Below, one piece after another: positions 1 to 6,801 of a DNA stretch of 22,977 nt (within the stretch, counting starts at the first letter, position 1; every line of letters begins with the position of its first letter). The notes under the pieces are model-generated. The model made no database searches, had not been told where the DNA came from, and saw nothing but the letters and a program-made list of their open reading frames with translations. A program made the position numbers and the translations under genes. Source of the stretch: a virus; the IMG/VR virus record IMGVR_UViG_3300008113_005418, positions 1 through 22,977 of that record; one strand, written 5' to 3'.

Positions 1-2189
1 GATAACAGTTCATCCAGGGGCAGGGGTGGGCTCACAAACTCCAGGCCACCGTCGCCGCTGTTGTCAGGATCTAAACTCGAATCGGGTTCTACAACATAGG
101 TACCGGGCTCGCGGCGTCCACCGTGATAACTGCTGCTGGCATTAACTGGACGGCCAATTGCTCGTGAAAAGTCATCGGCTACACTGTTGACGTCCATTTC
201 CCCATCGCCGCCCACAGTTTGCCAATAGGGCCATTCCATGTTGTAGGCGTTTTGGATGTCAGTCATGTGACGATAATCTTGATCTCGCAACCATGCTGAT
301 TCTTCAAAACCATCGGCATAATCGTCGTTGAATTCTTCCTGTGCGTCACTGTAGCCATTGTCTTGATTGTCCCAGGCATCGGCTGCAAATTCATCAGCTA
401 TGTCGTCCAGGCGGTCAGTCACAGCGTCCTGAAACGCTTCAGACTCTTGGTCAATGCCTGCTAGATCTGCAAATTTTTCTCGCACATACTCTCGGGCTTG
501 ATCCATGTATTCGTCACGGTCAAACAAGTTGTTGCGGTCAATATAGTCACGCAGATAATCTTTTCCGTCTTGACTCCATTTTTCGTCCAACTGCTCCATC
601 TTCCAGGTTTCGTAATCTTCGTACATGATTTCGACCATTTGCCGAATGCTTCTGGAGGAGTTGTAGTCGCCGTCGTCAAAGAAACGTTCAGCATCCGCAA
701 TGCTGTCCACACGCTCATCGTAGTCGTAGTCGGGTTCTTGCTCACTATCTTGATCTACATCAATACCAGGCACAATCATTTCAAACTCAATACCGGCACG
801 GGCATCAATGTCCCGCACCAGTTTTTTAAGATTGCTGGGACTCATGTCAATTTCAAACAGGTCTTGCTCCAACAATTCAAACTCTTGCTGCAGACTTTCA
901 GACACATTGTATGTGGGATCTGTTTTGATCCGGCGCATGCCTGCGGGCTGCTTGGGATCAGCAGGATCAACATCAATAACATCCAGTCCAGTTTTTTCTA
1001 AATCTTGAATGAATTTGTGTTCGGTTTCTTCGTCACCAAAACTTATGATGCTGTCAGGCGGTCCGGCACCAAAGTCGTGCTTTCCGAGGCCTTTGAGGTT
1101 GGGAATGTGCTGACCCAGTTTGTACCAGTCGTACACATCGCTGACCCCAACACGTACTGTGCCAGCAGGCATGGTGGGCGGAGTCTCAGGACCTGGTGGA
1201 GTATCAGCACTGTAGTCTTCAGCAGTTTTGAAACGAGCCAGGTCTAGCTTGAGACTTTCTACCAGTCCGTTGGCCTTGGCCACTTGAGGGCGACCTTGAG
1301 CATCAGTTTTGAGTGCCAGTCGGTTGGCGTTCTTGCCTGTGGCACCCGGGCGCACATCGGGGCTGAGTGCCATCTTGAATCTGGGATCATTCCGTTCTTT
1401 CTCAGTTGGAATGTAGCCTGAACTTTCAGCCACAGCGTCGGCACCAAACAGTTCAGGATGACTACGACCATACCCACGCATGAGTTCACCAGCACGAGCA
1501 TTGGCTTCGTTTTCGTACGCACTGCCAGTTTCGCCTGCGTCAGGTGGCAGATCTTGTTGTTCTTGTTGATGATAATGCACCAGTTCATGTGCCACAGTGC
1601 GCAAAATATCCATCACATGACGATCTGCTGTGCTGATGTCCAGACGGTTGGTAGCAGGATCAAACTGTCCAAAGCTGCGAGTGCGTTGACTCCAGGCAGG
1701 GTCTCTACGCAGTTGCAGTCGAGGTGCTTGAGAAATGCCCAGTTGGTCAACGCAGTAGCCCACAAAATCCTGTATTACATCAGCCACGGAGCCTGCATCT
1801 TGTTCTAAAAACATCTTGGTGCTGGCGCTGACACCATCAGGGGTGCTGGCTTCACGAACACTTTCGCCACCCCCTCCGCCATCTCCGCCACCTTCGCCAC
1901 CTAGTTCAGTGCCGCCAAAGTTGAAGCCTGGAGTCCAGTAACCGCCGTAGCCATAACGCACACGGCTTTTTTTCTTCTTGGCAGGGCGCGACTTTTTCTT
2001 TTGGCGCTCAATTACTTCTTGTTGCCAAGACTCAATGATCTGTCTAGCCCCTGCAGTATCGCCCATTTTTAGTGTGACTTCTAGGTCAATTTTATGATGG
2101 TCGTCAGCCTGTTGCCAAAACTCAACAAGTTGTTGTTTCCAAGCAGGTTCGGGTACTGCAACCGGTGGCGAGAGATCTTGTATTTTCAT
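1..2189 (-). CDS. Large metallopeptidase-like protein with C-terminal amidoligase-like motifs (partial, runs off left edge)
   Basis: An open frame of 729 codons starts at ATG 2189 (N-terminus MKIQDLSPP) and has no stop before the window edge. Residues 80-95 are Lys/Arg-rich and about 108-122 form a Gly/Glu linker. Residues 201-205 are HELVH, the HExxH zinc-peptidase signature, followed by ENEANA at 226-231, which could supply the third zinc ligand. Around 466-471 is GIEFEM, and far downstream are PDSSL (702-706) and GLEFVSPPL (715-723). These resemble the ExE and D-S-L...E-[IV]-S-P-x-L motifs of the amidoligase (COOH-NH2 ligase, glutamine-synthetase-like) superfamily, here separated by an acidic insertion of about 230 residues. 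The peptidase call is from motif and context; the amidoligase call is inference from memory of the family. No clear Shine-Dalgarno precedes the start. The protein may be a virion or head-associated enzyme. Confidence 0.8.
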   Translation of the reverse strand, partial: MKIQDLSPPVAVPEPAWKQQLVEFWQQADDHHKIDLEVTLKMGDTAGARQIIESWQQEVIERQKKKSRPAKKKKSRVRYGYGGYWTPGFNFGGTELGGEGGGDGGGGGESVREASTPDGVSASTKMFLEQDAGSVADVIQDFVGYCVDQLGISQAPRLQLRRDPAWSQRTRSFGQFDPATNRLDISTADRHVMDILRTVAHELVHYHQQEQQDLPPDAGETGSAYENEANARAGELMRGYGRSHPELFGADAVAESSGYIPTEKERNDPRFKMALSPDVRPGATGKNANRLALKTDAQGRPQVAKANGLVESLKLDLARFKTAEDYSADTPPGPETPPTMPAGTVRVGVSDVYDWYKLGQHIPNLKGLGKHDFGAGPPDSIISFGDEETEHKFIQDLEKTGLDVIDVDPADPKQPAGMRRIKTDPTYNVSESLQQEFELLEQDLFEIDMSPSNLKKLVRDIDARAGIEFEMIVPGIDVDQDSEQEPDYDYDERVDSIADAERFFDDGDYNSSRSIRQMVEIMYEDYETWKMEQLDEKWSQDGKDYLRDYIDRNNLFDRDEYMDQAREYVREKFADLAGIDQESEAFQDAVTDRLDDIADEFAADAWDNQDNGYSDAQEEFNDDYADGFEESAWLRDQDYRHMTDIQNAYNMEWPYWQTVGGDGEMDVNSVADDFSRAIGRPVNASSSYHGGRREPGTYVVEPDSSLDPDNSGDGGLEFVSPPLPLDELL

Positions 2190-2195
2190 AAATTG

Positions 2196-2203
2196 TATTT
2201 ATT
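2196..2203 (-). promoter_or_regulatory. AATAAATA octamer abutting the start at 2189 (late-promoter-like)
   Basis: The minus strand reads AATAAATA, 7 of 8 matches to the T4 late consensus TATAAATA. It ends only 6 bases before the ATG, so if it is a promoter the transcript would be almost leaderless. It may be a chance match in an AT-rich gap. Confidence 0.3.
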
Positions 2204-2230
2204 GTGATCCGCACAAGCGGTACAGATAGC

Positions 2231-2262
2231 AAAAAGCCCCTTTCGGGGCTTTTATTTTTTTT
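2231..2262. terminator. Bidirectional rho-independent terminator
   Basis: A perfect hairpin AAAAGCCCC-TTTC-GGGGCTTTT is flanked by A-rich and T-rich runs (TTTTATTTTTTTT on plus, GGGGCTTTTT on minus), so it can act in both directions. It follows the GNAT-like gene that ends at 2299 on minus and separates it from the large peptidase gene. Confidence 0.85.
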
Positions 2263-2298
2263 ATGTATGTAAATGTGGAGTTCTTTTTACTGATCTAA

Positions 2299-2730
2299 TC
2301 ACTTATAGATGTAATTCACAGTGGTAGAATTTTCACGCAGTTCTCTAGCGCCGTTCTTCAAATGGAATCGTCGAGCCATTTCGGTCTTGGGACTCAGAGT
2401 CACGTAAGTACTGATGTCGGGAAATTCAGCTTGTATGCTGGTTTGTGCTTCTTGTATTAGATCACGCCCGGCTCCTGCCGCATAACTCCAAATAGTGTAA
2501 AATACCGCAGTTGTAGCACTCTCAACCAGACCAAACAAATCTTCTACAGCAGCAGGCACCTCAGTCAAAAACTTTACACAGGTCACTGCCAAAGTTCGAT
2601 CACCTTCTTTGAGCATGTAAATTCTTGAATTAGCATTGACTCGTTGGCTCACGGGAATTTCAGGACGAACTGGGTCATCCTGAATCAAGGTCTCAATGTC
2701 GTCGGTGATACTGGTTATGGTGTATAACAT
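2299..2730 (-). CDS. GNAT-like acetyltransferase fold protein, conserved in T4-like phages
   Basis: The product has 143 residues. The C-terminal half has a layout typical of a GNAT acetyltransferase: a central strand (AVFYTIWSY, about 94-102), a glycine-containing turn into a helix (AGAGRDLI, about 104-111), a strand (STYVTLSP) and the helix-turn MARRFHLKNGA near 120-130, which resembles the FY-x-x-x-GF acetyl-CoA-binding end of the fold. I recall similar proteins in marine T4-like phages, but the substrate is unknown. The gene is a single unit with a late-type octamer about 30 bases upstream and a strong terminator downstream. No good Shine-Dalgarno is visible. Confidence 0.72.
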   Translation of the reverse strand: MLYTITSITDDIETLIQDDPVRPEIPVSQRVNANSRIYMLKEGDRTLAVTCVKFLTEVPAAVEDLFGLVESATTAVFYTIWSYAAGAGRDLIQEAQTSIQAEFPDISTYVTLSPKTEMARRFHLKNGARELRENSTTVNYIYK

Positions 2731-2758
2731 GATTTACGCTGTGTCCGTTATGTACAGC

Positions 2759-2766
2759 TATTTATC
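2759..2766 (-). promoter_or_regulatory. Late-promoter-like GATAAATA upstream of the GNAT-like gene
   Basis: The minus strand reads GATAAATA, 7 of 8 to T4 late TATAAATA. It would place the transcription start about 23 bases before the ATG at 2730, with no other gene in between. Confidence 0.55.
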
Positions 2767-2782
2767 AAATATACGTATAAAA

Positions 2783-2812
2783 CAAAAATTGGAGACTAAG
2801 ACTCCAATTTTC
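2783..2812 (-). terminator. Rho-independent terminator after the glycosyltransferase gene
   Basis: On minus, AAAATTGGAG - 7-base loop - CTCCAATTTTT is followed by GTTTT. It lies about 30 bases after the stop codon at 2840. The stem also has a T-tail on plus, so it could be weakly bidirectional. Confidence 0.7.
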
Positions 2813-2839
2813 ATGTGACTATTAGTTCTCGGCAGTGTG

Positions 2840-3745
2840 TTATTCAGGTGCCTTGCTGTAGTTTTCAGCAATGACTTCAGGTGCAGCTTCTGCAGTCAAC
2901 ACCGCAGGGTCCACGTTGTGCATGGGCTGTGCAGGAGTTATGGAGTGTGTGGGACCGGCCTTGGCCAACACCATGGCATGCAGATCTTGATACAGCTTGT
3001 CCTGTGTGGCAGCGTCAAATGTGTAGGTACCTGTGTGACGCAGCAGCACACGCTTGTCCACCCAGACCTGTCCACCAAGATCGCGCCAGTTTTCACAGAA
3101 GGTCCAGTCTTCCGAGTAGTAGCGACCTTCGCGCACAGCAGTGTCAAAGTAGGTTTTCATGTACTGGTTCAAGCTGGCATCCAGTCCAATGTCGTTGGCA
3201 AATGGTCGGGTGGCAGGATGTGCATCCAGTTTTTCAAACACATCACGCTTGATCAACAGGAAGCCTGTGCCGGTCTTGCTGACTTCGATCAAGTTGGAGT
3301 TGGGGTCTTCGGTCACACCTGGAATACCGTTTACACACCATTTGATGGGCATGCTTTTCATGGGATACAGGCCGCCTATGACATCTTTTTGTGCGTCCAT
3401 CATGACCAACAGGTGCCAGGGTTCCCAGCCAATGTCAGCGTCGATAAACATCAGGTGAGTGGATTCTTTGGTGGCCAAGAACTTGGCTGTGAGGGTGTTA
3501 CGGGCACGACTGATCAAGCTTTCGTTGGTCATGGTTTCCACCGTCCATTCAATACCCAGCTGTCGAGCCATGTTGGCCCACTTGATGTAGCTCATGAATG
3601 TGCTTTCGGTCAATTGCCCGCCGTAGCAGGGCATGCACATGTGAACCCTGGTGGTTCTCAAATAGTCAAGATTGACCTGGATGTTTTGCTGATTGGTCAC
3701 AGCAGGATCTGTTGGGGGTGTGGTAGTGGGTTGGGCGTCAGCCAT
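2840..3745 (-). CDS. GT-A type glycosyltransferase-like protein
   Basis: The product has 301 residues and starts at ATG 3745, behind a good GGAG Shine-Dalgarno (ACGGAGAACCCA). After a Pro/Thr-rich N-terminus, a Rossmann-like start (VHMCMPCYGG, 34-43) leads to a helix with SRARN (79-83) and then to FIDADIGW (100-107), where DAD is the likely metal-binding DxD motif. Further on are a TGTGFLLIKR strand and a SEDWTFC segment near 210, like the ED-x-x-[FL]C catalytic region of GT-A enzymes. It probably glycosylates phage DNA, virion or host surface; the acceptor is unknown. A long open frame on the opposite strand (2837-3787) is a shadow. The gene stands alone between a promoter region and a terminator. 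Confidence 0.78.
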   Translation of the reverse strand: MADAQPTTTPPTDPAVTNQQNIQVNLDYLRTTRVHMCMPCYGGQLTESTFMSYIKWANMARQLGIEWTVETMTNESLISRARNTLTAKFLATKESTHLMFIDADIGWEPWHLLVMMDAQKDVIGGLYPMKSMPIKWCVNGIPGVTEDPNSNLIEVSKTGTGFLLIKRDVFEKLDAHPATRPFANDIGLDASLNQYMKTYFDTAVREGRYYSEDWTFCENWRDLGGQVWVDKRVLLRHTGTYTFDAATQDKLYQDLHAMVLAKAGPTHSITPAQPMHNVDPAVLTAEAAPEVIAENYSKAPE

Positions 3746-3767
3746 TGGGTTCTCCGTAAAAGTAAGT

Positions 3768-3775
3768 TATTTACA
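3768..3775 (-). promoter_or_regulatory. Late-promoter-like TGTAAATA upstream of the glycosyltransferase gene
   Basis: The minus strand reads TGTAAATA, 7 of 8 to TATAAATA. The expected start of transcription would give a leader of about 17 bases containing the GGAG ribosome site. It overlaps the downstream side of a possible sigma70 promoter at 3777-3805. Confidence 0.45.
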
Positions 3776-3776
3776 G

Positions 3777-3805
3777 AGTATACATGACCCGGACAAAATT
3801 TACAA
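3777..3805 (-). promoter_or_regulatory. Possible sigma70 promoter TTGTAA-17-TATACT
   Basis: The minus strand has TTGTAA (3805..3800), a 17-base spacer and TATACT (3782..3777). The -35 box has 4 of 6 matches and overlaps the stop codon of the upstream gene. It is a weaker call than the promoters at 9084, 9914 and 17568. Confidence 0.35.
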
Positions 3806-5188
3806 CCTGCGCTCGCTCAAATAGTCTTCGTCTATGGGTTGATTGTCCCGGCGTTGGTAACTGGCTGTCATGCCTGCTCCCGCACCAGAGGTATTGGCTG
3901 TAGTGCCTGTGGCTGACACAGTTTCTAGTGTTGCTGCCCAGCCTTGATTTTCTTCTACATCTGCTGATTCAAATTGATCAAAATCCTTGGCTCGACGCTG
4001 CTCACTGCCCTGGGCAGGAAATTGTGGTTTTGTTTGGGCGGTCTGTGCTGTTGACTTTTGAATTTTTTGAGCAGCAGCGTCTTGTGCCTTAGACATCAAA
4101 AAGTTTTTGGTACGAGCATCCAAGGTCCTACCATCTTCTACTGCACGTTGAACCAGCACTTTGTAATATTTGTTGGTGAGTTCGACTTGTTGTGCGTTGA
4201 TATCGGGCATGCTTTGAGCACCAGAGCCCATGGCAGCCAGCGCCATGGCACCACCTGCCACAACATCTTTCCAGCCCTCAGCTACAGAAGTCCGATCGGT
4301 TGCAATAGTTTTGATCTGCTTGGCAATTGCAAGTGCTTGCTCTCCCTGGCGCTGGGTCATGGCCTGTTTGAACTCAGCAATCAGTTTGGTCAGGGCATGG
4401 CGCTCAGCATCGCTGATGTTGCCCACACGATAGCCTTCTAGGGCCCGCATGATTCGATCAGCATTGTACATTTTCACAATGTCTCGCGCTTTTAAGTAAG
4501 CACCTGTGGCCAAGCCTGCGCCCATAGCAGCCAACACACTCAGTATTTCGCCGTAAAATTGAGCATCTGACATGAATTCCACGCTTTCCGCCACATCCGA
4601 TGCACCACCAATGGCAGCGTCTAGGAGTTTGACCACTGTGGCCGCAAGCTTGGCATTGCCCTGTGTGCGTGGATACAGGCTCATGACCAAGGCAGTTTTT
4701 CTGCGTTGGTCTAGTGTAGGCCAGGCCGTGCGTATTTGTGTGGCCGATGTCATGCCCGGACCAAACTCCACTGTGGGCAAGTAGGCCATGTAGGCATGTT
4801 TTGAAAAAGGTTCTAGCTTTTTGGCACCCAACAAGGGCTGCAAGTAACTGGGGGAGCCATCACGTTTGACGCCCCCTGCTTGTGGTGGCTTTGTAGCGTC
4901 TTTTTCTGATCGCACAAAAATCAGTACATCTCGGTTGGGGTCAAATCGAGCAGTAATTTCCTCAGCACGGAAAGGGCTTTTGACCTGCACAAAATGTCCT
5001 GGTTCCACACCAGCTAGTTTGGCCAGTTTTTCTTTTACTGGGAAAGGGAATGGTCTTGCACTGGTGTCGTTGGTTGCTGCCACATACACTTCGGCGTCAG
5101 GAAATGCTCGCTGTGCACTTTGATACAGAGCCAGATGCCCTGCGTGAAATGGATGAAAACCTCCCGGCATGATTACTACTGTGGCCAT
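3800..5188 (-). CDS. Nucleotidylyltransferase domain fused to a long alpha-helical, Ala/Gln-rich phage region
   Basis: The product has 462 residues. The N-terminus MATVVIMPGG-FHPFHAGH (HxGH motif at residues 15-18) and TSATQIR (147-153) are the two hallmark motifs of the HIGH nucleotidylyltransferase superfamily (cytidylyl-, NMN- or phosphopantetheine-adenylyltransferase-like), so residues 1 to about 190 form the enzyme domain. The rest (about 195-462) is unlike any enzyme I recognise: helical, rich in Ala, Gln and Lys, with two VAE[SG] tetrapeptides (199-202, 302-305) and a Thr/Gly-rich tail. It may be a virion-associated segment. The substrate is unknown. The start ATG 5188 follows CTGTT with no Shine-Dalgarno, and a GCTAAATA octamer lies 5 bases upstream. 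A second, small nucleotidylyltransferase occurs at 14482. Confidence 0.8.
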   Translation of the reverse strand: MATVVIMPGGFHPFHAGHLALYQSAQRAFPDAEVYVAATNDTSARPFPFPVKEKLAKLAGVEPGHFVQVKSPFRAEEITARFDPNRDVLIFVRSEKDATKPPQAGGVKRDGSPSYLQPLLGAKKLEPFSKHAYMAYLPTVEFGPGMTSATQIRTAWPTLDQRRKTALVMSLYPRTQGNAKLAATVVKLLDAAIGGASDVAESVEFMSDAQFYGEILSVLAAMGAGLATGAYLKARDIVKMYNADRIMRALEGYRVGNISDAERHALTKLIAEFKQAMTQRQGEQALAIAKQIKTIATDRTSVAEGWKDVVAGGAMALAAMGSGAQSMPDINAQQVELTNKYYKVLVQRAVEDGRTLDARTKNFLMSKAQDAAAQKIQKSTAQTAQTKPQFPAQGSEQRRAKDFDQFESADVEENQGWAATLETVSATGTTANTSGAGAGMTASYQRRDNQPIDEDYLSERRL

Positions 5189-5193
5189 AACAG

Positions 5194-5201
5194 TATTTAG
5201 C
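5194..5201 (-). promoter_or_regulatory. GCTAAATA octamer between two genes
   Basis: The minus strand reads GCTAAATA in the 15-base gap between the stop at 5204 and the ATG at 5188. The same octamer occurs at 6169-6176 and 20913-20920. It matches TATAAATA at 6 of 8, but it is very close to the start codon. Confidence 0.35.
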
Positions 5202-5203
5202 CG

Positions 5204-5635
5204 TTACATGTTTTCTAAAAGCCAGATGTAGACGGGGGTGGAGAATTTAAGACTTAGTGTGCCGTTACAGCCCATGCTGCCGTAGAATCGATCCTGAACT
5301 GCAGGAGCAGATCCGTTGAAATCGTGGTGATACACAGCCTGTTCCTGCACCACTTGATTGACATCAATGTCTTCGAACTCAAAACGACCGACCATGATCA
5401 CAGCGTCTTGTTCGATGTTGCCTTCAGCGTCAATCTTGGTATGTGCAGGCAGTTTGTTTTTTAGAACCACACGCAGTTCATGTTCGCTGTCATCATCTTC
5501 TACATCGAACTGCACAGTTTCTGTAGCACTTAAATGATCTGAGTTGAAGATCTGTTGTCGATCAATCCAGACTTCTACGCCCAAAGGGCAAGCAGGGTCT
5601 GAAGGCAAGATATCAAATGCGACAGAGGCGGTCAT
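5204..5635 (-). CDS. Conserved T4-like phage hypothetical protein, probably a beta-rich virion protein
   Basis: The product has 143 residues, is acidic and is predicted to be mostly beta strand. Conserved-looking elements are VEVWIDRQQI (20-29), a DVEDDDSEHEL block, HTKIDAEGNI, the YHHDFNG motif and the C-terminus YIWLLENM. I recall this pattern from cyanophage and pelagiphage hypotheticals but know no function. Its ATG overlaps the stop of the preceding gene as TGATG, so it is translationally coupled in the 5204-6161 group. A neck, tail or decoration role is only a guess from the neighbours. Confidence 0.7.
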   Translation of the reverse strand: MTASVAFDILPSDPACPLGVEVWIDRQQIFNSDHLSATETVQFDVEDDDSEHELRVVLKNKLPAHTKIDAEGNIEQDAVIMVGRFEFEDIDVNQVVQEQAVYHHDFNGSAPAVQDRFYGSMGCNGTLSLKFSTPVYIWLLENM

Positions 5636-5994
5636 CAGTAGGTCACAGTCACAGTGTTGATCACACCGGCTTCAAAACGTTCTACTCGAGCTCGCAACCA
5701 GGTAAAATTACCCACAACAGATTCTGAAATGTTCTGTGTGGTCACTGTGCTGGCATCGCCATACTCTAGAGTGGGGAACCAAGCAGCGGAGTCTGGATCC
5801 ATGTCCAAGGTGGCTTCAATGGTGATAGTACCTTGAAACCCTGTGACTGAGAATCCCATGGTCTGCACGCCACCACGTCCGCGATAGTAGTCAGCAGCTT
5901 TGACAGCATCACTAAACCAGTCTTGACTTGACCCGTCGTAGTTGCCCGAGGGTGTGCCGTGAGTTACTGCAGTCAGCAAGGCCTGAGTGGTCAT
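5635..5994 (-). CDS. Conserved phage virion-type hypothetical protein
   Basis: The product has 119 residues and is beta-rich. It has a SGNYDGSSQDWFS segment near 17-29, YYRGRGGVQT (36-45) and repeated strand-like stretches such as FQGTITIEATLD, ending NTVTVTY. The composition (Thr, Val, Gly, aromatic residues) and the alternating pattern suggest a jelly-roll-like structural or carbohydrate-binding protein. I recall close relatives in T4-like marine phages as unnamed structural genes. The start ATG overlaps the stop of the 56-residue gene (ATGA), and the stop overlaps the next start (TGATG). Confidence 0.7.
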   Translation of the reverse strand: MTTQALLTAVTHGTPSGNYDGSSQDWFSDAVKAADYYRGRGGVQTMGFSVTGFQGTITIEATLDMDPDSAAWFPTLEYGDASTVTTQNISESVVGNFTWLRARVERFEAGVINTVTVTY

Positions 5995-6161
5995 TGTGCG
6001 CTCACAACCTCTACCACAACTGTGTCGCCCACTAATTCTTGAGCCACTTGTTCCAGTGCTTGTTGAATGTCGGCGCTAGCAATGCCGGCTGCGTCTGACT
6101 CGCTGTCTCGGACGATTTTTGAAAATTTAATGACGATAACGTCTTCGATGATTTTTGCCAT
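5991..6161 (-). CDS. Small conserved-type hypothetical protein, 56 aa
   Basis: A short frame from ATG 6161 encodes a 56-residue protein starting MAKIIEDVIVIKFSKIV, with a Ser/Asp-rich middle and an amphipathic IQQALEQVAQELV helix. The frame is supported by tight packing: the upstream stop TAA (6168-6170) is 6 bases before its ATG and its own stop overlaps the next start as ATGA. No domain is recognised. It probably belongs with the two virion-type genes that follow. Confidence 0.65.
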   Translation of the reverse strand: MAKIIEDVIVIKFSKIVRDSESDAAGIASADIQQALEQVAQELVGDTVVVEVVSAQ

Positions 6162-6167
6162 AGTGTA

Positions 6168-6800
6168 TTATTTAGCCTGTATGGGCAGGGTCTGGCGAAT
6201 TGCCCCGGGCATGACCATTTCGATCATGGTCACATCCAAAGGGCTGTTGTGTTCAATATAACTGTGTCGAGCGAACGGATAGCGGTGACGCCCTAATCCC
6301 AGTCTCATGCGAGTGGTGTAATCTAGGTTAAAATAGTCCCCGCGGCTGATCACAAACTGCAAAAATTGCTGGCCCTGTTCGGGATCCATTCGCTTTTCCC
6401 TAAAGTAGCTGCGATACTGATACTTGGGATTGCGGCGCAACAACACCCCTGCGGGCTGTGTGACCAAGGCCTTGCGATAACTGCCCACAGTTGCATGTGG
6501 AATCTTTTGAATTCTCTCATAATCGTCAGCATTGTTGGTGTAAACAAACATGTTGTTCCAACTGGAGGTCAACTTGATCTTGGGACCTAGATCGATTAGA
6601 CCCTGGGTCACTTCCAACACACTCACCAGTTCGACCTCAGGTGTGTGCCAAGAGTGCTGCATCATGTTGTTGTACTGACTGGTCACTCGCTCAGGGGTCA
6701 GCGCACCAATGTATCGAGCGCCCAGGTAGTGCATCTCCACAGCATAGCAATACTGATTGTGATACAGCCGACTACGATGTTCATGGTGTGGTTGTGGCAT
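6168..6800 (-). CDS. Hypothetical phage protein rich in Tyr, His and Arg
   Basis: I place the start at ATG 6800 (MPQPHHEHRSR), one base after the stop of clpA (TAACATG) and behind GGAGCC. A longer frame from 6833 would add 11 residues overlapping clpA. The 210-residue product has no motif I recognise. Notable parts are the aromatic segment LYHNQYCYAVEMHYLGARYIG near the N-terminus, a WNNMFVYTNNADDYERI stretch, and a basic RMRLGLGRHRYPFARHSY stretch near 170-187. It is probably co-transcribed with clpA. The stop codon TAA is embedded in a GCTAAATA octamer. Function unknown. Confidence 0.7.
   Translation of the reverse strand: MPQPHHEHRSRLYHNQYCYAVEMHYLGARYIGALTPERVTSQYNNMMQHSWHTPEVELVSVLEVTQGLIDLGPKIKLTSSWNNMFVYTNNADDYERIQKIPHATVGSYRKALVTQPAGVLLRRNPKYQYRSYFREKRMDPEQGQQFLQFVISRGDYFNLDYTTRMRLGLGRHRYPFARHSYIEHNSPLDVTMIEMVMPGAIRQTLPIQAK
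6169..6176 (-). promoter_or_regulatory. GCTAAATA octamer overlapping a stop codon
   Basis: The minus strand GCTAAATA includes the last codons of the upstream gene (GCT AAA TAA). It ends 7 bases before the ATG at 6161. The identical octamer is at 5194-5201 and 20913-20920. The coding overlap makes chance likely here. Confidence 0.3.
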
Positions 6801-6801
6801 G

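Noticed and set aside
498-1001. Plus-strand frame of 167 residues over the peptidase gene
   Set aside because: No Shine-Dalgarno and the opposite strand has a continuous 729-codon frame with enzyme motifs.
2837-3787. Long plus-strand open frame of 316 residues
   Set aside because: It is the antisense of the glycosyltransferase gene, which has a Shine-Dalgarno, a DxD motif and a downstream terminator; the plus product has no motifs and is rich in Cys and His.
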